Shown here: piece by piece, positions 57,036 to 64,000 of the stretch
Position numbering within the stretch: position 1 is the first letter of the stretch
Layout: every line of letters begins with the position of its first letter
Assembly: GCA_033085395.1 (NCBI GenBank)
Contig: JANQBS010000025.1
Span: forward strand, 62,001 to 126,000
Source: Xanthoparmelia taractica
Taxonomy: Eukaryota > Ascomycota > Lecanoromycetes > Lecanorales > Parmeliaceae
Reading direction: 5' to 3'
DNA: 64,000 nucleotides
The notes under the pieces: generated by a model
What the model was told of the DNA's origin: nothing
Seen by the model: only the letters and a program-made list of their open reading frames with translations
The model's database searches: none
Program-made: the position numbers and the translations under genes

Positions 57036-58910
57036 TTGAAGCGGCTAAACCTCAATATTTCGACCATAGTCAACCAATCACGTCGACAACCGGATTCTCC
57101 GCAGCCGCCCAACCAACCTTCGATAACAACGCCTACCATACTCAGTGCATCCAGAGAACACAAGAGCACTTATAATAATGCGTTCGACGCCAACCATGCT
57201 TCCACCTTACCTCGGAAACGCCCTTTTATTCTTTTCTTTGTTGTCCTATCAGCTTTTACCGTGGTGAGTGCCATCGTCTGTATATATGGCTCCCCCCTCT
57301 GCTGATACATTCTCGCCAGTATCTCATCGCCTCAGCAATATATAATTTATATTTGAGCCCCCTCTCTCGTTTCCCGGGGCCTAAAACATGGGTCGTCTCT
57401 CGCATACCTTACCTACAAGAGATGCAAAACGGCAACCTCGTGCACCGCATCAAAGAGCTGCATGAAAAGTACGGAGAAATCGTTCGGATCGCACCAAACG
57501 AACTCTCCTTCATCAGTGCCAGTGCATGGCATGATATCTATGGGCATCATCCAGGCCGCGGAACCACACCCAAATGGGGATATGGCGCTGTTCCCACAGG
57601 CGTGCACAGCATCTTTACTGCCAACGATTCCGAACACTCTCGTTACCGCCGTCTCATGGCACGCGGCTTCTCAGACAAGGCGCTTCGGGACATGGAACCC
57701 ATCTTGCAAAAACACACCAACGAACTGGTGAGCAGCTTCCGCAAGCAGATCAGTCATTCGGATACTGGATCCGCCGTTGTCAATCTCGTCAATTGGTACA
57801 GCTTCACCGGATACGACATCACCAGTGAACTGACCTTCGGCGAGTCATTCAACTGCATCCGATCCGCGCGCTCTCATCCCTGGAACTCGATGCTCTACGA
57901 GCATCTGGAAGCGCTCTCTTGGTTCGCTTCTTTCCGATACCTCAGCTTCCTCGGCATGGAGCGCGTTCTTCAACACGTGCTGCCCAAAAGCGTGACCAGC
58001 GACGCCAGGTCCACTTTGGTCTGACCCGAGAATTGGTCCACAAACGTTTGGAGACGCCCGCAGAAGCAGGGGGTAGCCACCAGCCCAAGGAAGATTTCGT
58101 AGCACACATGCTCCGCAACGGCGGCGACGCCAACAACAAAGGGATGAGCGTACCGGAGCTAGAAGCCAACATCAACGACCTCTTGCTCGCCGGCACGGAA
58201 ACTTCCTCCACAGCCCTCACCGGCATCACGAATCTCCTCCTTCAAAATCCCCGCGAGTTGACCGCGCTCGTCGACGAGATCCGCACCGCTTTTCCACACG
58301 AGAGCGACATCACATCGTCCGCCGTGCACGAGTTGCGCCATCTCGGCGCCGTCATCGAAGAAGGACTACGCCTCGCGCCGCCCGTTCCTGAAGGCTTGGC
58401 CCGTATCGTCGCGCCCGAGGGCCAATTCATCGCCGGGCATTGGATTCCTGGAGGTGTACGTCTTCTTTCTCCTCCCCCCCCCCTTCCTCCTCCTCCTCCT
58501 CCTCCCCAATAAACAAACACCCATTCCCGCCCTCTTCCCCAAAACGCATGCACCCCAAGCTGACCACTCCCCACCAGACCCACGTCTCCGCGCCCCAATA
58601 CGCCACCAACCGCTCCCACCTCCACTTCGCCTCCCCCTCCGCCTTCCTTCCCTCCCGCTGGCTCCCGCCCAACCCCCCCGCCTCCTCATCGCCCGCTTTC
58701 AACCCCTTCTCGCTCGGCCCGCGCAACTGCATCGGGAAGAACGTCGCGTACAGCGAGATGCGGCTCGTGCTTGCGAAGTTGCTGTGGGCGTTTGATCTGG
58801 AGTGGGAGGGGGAGGCGTGGGATTGGGAGTGCCAGAAGACGTATGCGCTGTTTCCGTTGTGGGATAAGAGGGCGCTGAGGGTTAGGGTTACGAGGAGGGG
58901 AGGGGTGTAG
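57036..58910 (+). pseudogene. Cytochrome P450, full length but with a one-base frameshift in this sequence
   Basis: Exons 57036-57263, 57320-58455 and 58578-58910. Heme-thiolate monooxygenase of the fungal CYP type, ER membrane. A membrane anchor (RPFILFFVVLSAFTVYLIAS) is followed by SPLSRFPGPKTWV, the C-helix phrase SEHSRYRRLMARGFS, I-helix LLLAGTETSSTAL, K-helix EEGLR (ExxR), AFLPSRWLP and the heme loop FNPFSLGPRNCIGKNVAYSE. All key residues are present. Near 58000-58020 the frame ending SVTSDARSTLV-stop must change to the one giving VHFGLTRELVHKRLE; one missing C in the GCC run would explain it. No splice sites fit there. Intron 2 (122 bases) is expanded by a CTC/C tract. Either a recent null allele or a sequencing error. 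Substrate unknown. Confidence 0.85.
58456..58577 (+). repeat. C/CTC simple tract within P450 intron 2
   Basis: Runs of CTCCTC and a poly-C of about ten bases (58470-58507) fill the first part of the intron, which is more than twice the length of the other introns nearby. Confidence 0.8.
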
Positions 58911-60318
58911 GGGAGGAGGAAGGGGGTGGAACATTGGGTGGAACATTGGGTTGGGGGGATGGGGCAATTGAGACGAACGAACGAATGGGAAACCACAGAA
59001 GCGAGGAAACTTGTGGGGAATGGCAGGCAGGCAGGTGGGGACATAGCTCGACAGGGGTTAGAAATCAGTTCATGCCAGGTAGATATATATTCGAAGCATA
59101 CAAAGTATATACGACTCACTCACCCGGGGTAGAACGCAGGTTTTGAGGCTTTCATGCCGAGCATTTACCACCGCGTAGCGTATGTAAAAATTCCCTAACC
59201 CTTCCTGACTGTCCCTACCTTACTTACCAACTCAAACCCTACCTAGCCTAGGCTAGGTAATCAGCCTTCTCGCTTCGGTGAACTCACCGAGGGCTCGCTC
59301 TTCTATCGGAGGGAGGGGAGGGGCCTCCTTCTCCTTATTCTGGGTACTAATAGTTGATCGTACGTATACTTCTACTTGGGCATGTTATAGAGACTGGACA
59401 GCGTATGTGTAGACCTCATCCGGGGTACGGTGAAAATGATATAGCTAGCATATGCAAAATTTGTGCTACGCCGGATGAACTAATGTCTTCCCCAGCGGCG
59501 AGCTGTAACCCGAGGATGATACATGCACCCCCCCCACCCCAAACCAACCCCGGTCCTCTAACCTCCAACCGTCTTCATTTCCTCCCCCTCCCGGACCCTG
59601 CTCAACTCGACGAAAGGACAGCGCAAAAAATTGTGGATATTTGTTGATGTGAAGGAGTTGCGAATGCATTGGCAGTGTAACCCTACGTTAGAGAGACAAG
59701 AGAAGAATAATCATGATGGGGGCCATATCGAGCCGAGAGAACCGAGTGCGTAAGGTAAGGTAGGTGGGGGACGATCTACGAACCAAGGTAAAATAAGGTA
59801 CGAGGGTAGTCGAGAGAAAAGAAAAGAAAAGAAAAGAAAAGAGAGGAAGGAGGAAGATCTCTTGGCGTCCAGCCACCAACTTTTGCTTTGCCGCCTCCAC
59901 CATCTTTTCGCCGGACAGCAAGAAGGGAGGGAAAAGCGAAGAGAGGGGGAAGTAAGCCGATGAGAATCACGATGGTAGGGAATTCGCTTTCTGTAAGAGG
60001 GAAGAATAGTAGTATTGCAGGAAGGAGCTTAGATGTATGTGAATTTTCTGTAAGAGTTGAGGAATGAGTAAATGGATAAATATACCATTACTACAATACT
60101 CAATGAACGCCATCTATCGAGAGTCTTCCGTCGCTGCTATATTTGAGAGAAAGAGAGAGAGAGAGAGAGAGGGTTTCCCGCACCACACAACACTACCTTA
60201 TTATACAACTTCCAGGTGAAGAAGAAAGCACCAATGCAGATTCCCAAGCCCTCATGCACAAATCCCCTTAAGTCTAACCTATCATCCTCGGCATTGGTGA
60301 CAGCAGCGAACCACTCAG
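58911..60318. other. Intergenic region, no supported gene
   Basis: Contains an AAAAG run (59818-59841), a GA run (60150-60172) and short open frames without motifs. Confidence 0.5.
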
Positions 60319-61010
60319 TCACTCTCTAAACTTCCTCACCCTCACTTTCGTGCCGTTGGCGGCGCCCTCGTGATTCATGTGCTTGAAGTGCTTTTTGAAT
60401 TCCTCCCATCTGCTCGGACGTTAGCGAAGGGGGGTCGTTGATGCGAAATAAAAATTCAAATTCGTGTGGGAATGTTTGGGGGGAAAGCATACGACACGCT
60501 GTCTGGTGGTGGTCCAAAGTGCTCTGGTGCTTGACGTGCTTTGATTTTGGTGGTGCTATTGGTGCTGCTGGGGGGTGGTGTGCCCGGGCTACCGTGCTTG
60601 TGGTCGAAGAAGTTGGGGAAATTATCGCCGGGCATGTCACTTGGCCACCTGTTTGATGGATGTGAGCTTAATGTGTCTTTGTGGATTGGGTGATGTGGAA
60701 GATAGACGTACTCGTGATGGGCCTCGCGTTCTTTTATCTTCGTGCTATTCGAGGGTGGGGCCCAGCTGCCATCTTTGTCGTGATGTTGATGCCAGTTCTC
60801 GCCTTCGCCATAGACAACGCCTTCAGGGCTATCTGATGTCAGCTTGACAAGCTTGCATGGAACAAACACCAGTAACTGGCATCGGAGAATTTACATTCTG
60901 GCCTCGCGCTCCTCGATCGTCCTTCTTGCCTCCAAATTCTCAGGTTGAGGCAGGCTGTAGGAGCCGATCAGGAAAAGAGAAGCGACCGTGAAGAGGGTTG
61001 AGACACGCAT
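60319..61010 (-). CDS. Small secreted protein built of three exon-encoded repeats
   Basis: Four exons, 61010-60895, 60828-60712, 60648-60493 and 60409-60319, 159 residues. All three introns (66, 63 and 83 bases) are phase 2 and the frames join. Exon 1 encodes a signal peptide (MRVSTLFTVASLFLIGSYSL) and PQPENLEARRTIEEREAR. Exons 2, 3 and 4 each encode an aromatic/His-rich stretch followed by a basic end: ENWHQHHDKDGSW..SNSTKIKEREA, NFPNFFDHKHGSP..TNSTTKIKARQA and EEFKKHFKHMNHEGAANGTK-VRVRKF. Each contains an N-[S/G]-T sequon before K-[IV]-[KR]. No cysteines. The first acceptor (GATAG at 60829) is chosen because it alone keeps the frame. I do not recognise the family. A metal- or acidic-surface-binding secreted protein, or a precursor cut at basic sites, are guesses. 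Confidence 0.65.
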
Positions 61011-64000
61011 CGCAGAAGAATTGTAAAGAGGTACAGGGGCCAGAAGGGGGCTCCTATAATGTGATGCTGGAAGTCTTTAGTCCTGCAGCAGACGTAGAAA
61101 AGAAGTGTTGAAAAGAAAAAAGAGCAGAGAGTCTTTATTTACGAGCAGGTCCCCTAATAGTCGATGAGAGAGAGGACGCCGCACAAAAAGTGGGCCAGAG
61201 TCTCTTGTACTGCGTCATCAACCCCCTATCATGAAACTGGAACTGTGTCGTAGTGTGCGCCATCTCTTCTCCAAAACAGGCATGGGCGGGTGGTTGACGG
61301 CCAGTGTCTTTGATAGCCGGTATCTCCGATAGGACTAAGCTTTGCGGAGCAAGGCCTATGCTCGGGAGGTCTAGAAACACACGCCGCACCCGCATGTCTC
61401 AGAGTCGAACTTTCAAACTCTGAAATCGAAGTAACCTAGGCTATACAACCTGAATAGGAAGCTCTTGCGATTGTTTGGTTATATTACGGGGCGAACATTG
61501 CGGGCCTGAGAGCCAGTGCAACGCCAGTTGGCGTGTGAACGTTACGGCTTAGAGCGAAGACCATGCGAGCATCATGACACTGACATAGCAAACATGATTT
61601 ATTGTATAGAGGACTATGTGTCTTGAACATCTCCTGGCGTTGATGGGACAAGCAATACCGACAGGTGATCTAGTATAGAGGTCAGAGCAATACGTAAACA
61701 GGACGGATGTAGGTACGACTCTCGTTGCACTTGATCTGCGATAGTCGGAAGATCCCTTGCATGACATGTTCGGAGAATCTTGGACTCCAAACCGCGCAAT
61801 AACTCCGAGGACCGTAACATGGGTCATCGTATTCGTAGAGCTAATGGCGCTATCATTTGCCAGTCATCGTTTTCCGCAAGCTCTTGATGAGGACTGGCCA
61901 ATGCCCGTCGATATCCCTAGCCTATTATAATCTTAGCGGACACGAGAGTTGGAGAAGATACTGGGCAAAGCAATTTGCAGGAGAAAATAGGCACGTGGTA
62001 GCATCGAAGTTCGGTTCTAAGGTCCTCTTCCATGATGTCTGGATGCAGGTCAAGCAGAAACAGAAATAAATGTTGGCGCCAGACACAGAGCGTCTCGATG
62101 GTCCGCAATTTCAATTCGATGATCCTCGCAGACAGGTGCCTGGAAGCAAAGAAAGTTTGACTATCAGGGTTTAAGAATAGGGTGTAAAACACATTTATCT
62201 CCACTGTGCCTTAAGATTGTGGAAATGGGTTGTGGTTTGAGGTAGTGCTGGGCGTGCTTAAGATACGTACTGAAAGCCTGGGAATTGTCTCGATGAATCG
62301 TAGTACCATCGGAGGCATGCATCCGAGTATGAGAATGATAAGGTGGCATCTCGTTCAGCAATGATGTACCATCGGGGCGCAAAAAAGGCAAATCAGAAGC
62401 TCGGGTAGCACACAGTTCCGCTGCTCCCGACAAAAGCAGGGACAGCATCCAAGATCAGTTTGGCTTGTGGAGCCTTTGACCGAACACAGCCATAGTCTTC
62501 CGTGAATGTAGTAGCAATATCTCATTGCAGTGTGGCATCGAAGCATGGCCGGAACAATGCAAGCATCATCTTCTTGGAGTCCGGTCCAGCATTTGAATAG
62601 ATGTGGCTGACCAGCTGCGACCACAGTTTCGAGACGATGGAGATCATCACGTCGTACTTGAGATCGGGAGGGTCGAAGACAGTGTTACAGATTGAGGGGT
62701 CGACAACAGTAGTATCTCGTAATTGCTATGGTGTGGGAAGAAAGAACTGGTGTGTTGTGGGAGAAGAAAGATGAGACAGCCCAGGCATGGGGATCAAACG
62801 CCTTAGCCGCACCCTAACTTTTAGCCTCCAAAAGTCTTGGCGAATGTCTGTGGTGTCATCGGTCCTTCCGATGCCCTTCCTCTCCTTATCAATATCAGAT
62901 GCTTTATCTAGGGTTGGCCTCGCTCGTCTGCTGCAGAATGCGCAATGGACCTTTACATCAAGGACCTCGGTCGCACTACGAGAGGCTAGCATCAGTGAGC
63001 TCATACTTCCGTGGCGCTATCTCTTCTGGCTTTGCTGTCACACGCAGTTCAATATACACGACAAGGAGTCAAAAACAGCAAGCGAATGCTAGGAAAGGTA
63101 TCAATTAAAAAGTGGAACATGGGCTCTGCTTGAACCTTTCTTGTCCTTCCGTCATGCTGAAAGGCATACATTTGCTCCAAGCCTATCTTTTTCTCTTCTA
63201 GTCTCGCCATGCCGTCCGACAGCCTGAGCTTCAGGTCACTAGTTTTGCGTTACTCGACAACCTAAACGACGTCGTCGATCTTTCGCAAATCTCCACTCTC
63301 AGCCTCATATACATCAATCTGGAAAGCCGCGGAAAGGGCAACGAATAATTGTAACAAAACCCTCGTCTGTATAAAGCGGGCTGTGTTGACCCATGTAGGC
63401 CTCCTCCACATCCTACGTTTACGACTTCTGTATCAACATGAGATGTGTATGTACCACTCTCCTATATCTTCAAACCCCTCCTCAGACCAGGTAAGCCTGG
63501 TACGCGAGCTGACTTAAGTCGAATATATCTTTGCCCCCAACTACAAAATACACAGTGCCTTATCCATGAAGAAATATGGACTGTGATCCGTGTGTGGGTC
63601 GGAACAGCTGTCCACTGGATCTGCACGGATGGCATATCATCACTAGTGTTGATAAAGCGAAGAATGTGGTAGAAGATCGGTCTACAATGCGGTCCCATGA
63701 CCTTCCCTAAGTGCCTGTTGATATACCCAAATCTAGTGAGCTTAAGGAGACTGGCCCGAGTGTTTCTCCGAGTCTGAGGCTTCTATACCATGAGCGGGCG
63801 ATGCATACGTCATTGCCTCTGGGATCAAAAAAGTGGGTCCAGAGAAAGTTCGAACGTCGAAGCTTGATCTCGTATACCTATGTAGGGTGTTTCGCAAAAC
63901 AGATCATGGGAATAAATTCAGCATTCTACGTAGGGCTACGTTTTGAGCTTCTTTGACCATTTCCAACGTTCTCGTGGAACACTCACACAGCTTACCAATA
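61011..64000. other. Terminal region without a supported gene
   Basis: Short open frames on both strands (61135-61395 minus, 62164-62624 minus, 62726-63092 both strands, 63445-63698 both strands, 63711-63956 plus) overlap antisense partners or lack motifs. No tRNA, transposon end or long repeat recognised. Bases 61011-61080 are the leader of the repeat protein gene. Confidence 0.45.

Overview
The window is nuclear DNA of a filamentous ascomycete (Pezizomycotina). Genes carry short GT-AG introns of about 45-100 bases with CTAAC-like branch sites. Small secreted proteins, a P450, an MFS permease of the Dal5 type and a GPI-anchored Ser/Thr-rich wall protein are present. Two long AT-rich blocks hold retrotransposons whose C-to-T and G-to-A damage is typical of repeat-induced point mutation (RIP). 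The class is uncertain; Leotiomycetes or Dothideomycetes would both fit.

Layout. 1-14.8 kb is gene-bearing: a DJ-1/PfpI-like gene cut by the left edge, a small secreted Cys protein, a TET/JBP-like dioxygenase, an alpha/beta hydrolase, a secreted precursor with KR-bounded repeats and a type II membrane glycosyltransferase-like protein. 14.8-25.1 kb is a transposon island: a Gypsy element sits in a palindromic element, which sits in the terminal repeat of a third element, with a Tc1/mariner relic beside them. 25.6-45.3 kb is gene-bearing again: a secreted double-psi-barrel protein with a frame-changing 16-bp minisatellite, an NAD-dependent reductase, an orphan membrane protein, relics of an O-methyltransferase, a CmcJ/AsaB-like oxidoreductase and a degenerate kinase, then an MFS permease, an APH/Aim9-like kinase, an adenosine-deaminase-like gene and a second member of the small secreted Cys family. 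45.3-50.7 kb is a RIP-mutated Copia element. 50.7-64 kb holds pyrimidine-rich DNA, a GPI wall protein, a frameshifted P450 and a small secreted protein in which each of three exons encodes one copy of a repeat.

The genes do not form one pathway. The themes are secreted or cell-surface proteins (six candidates), tandem-repeat changes inside secreted-protein genes, and remnants of secondary-metabolism genes next to repeats. Exon borders were inferred by eye from splice consensus, phase agreement and protein continuity. Family names rest on motifs recognised by reading, with no database search.
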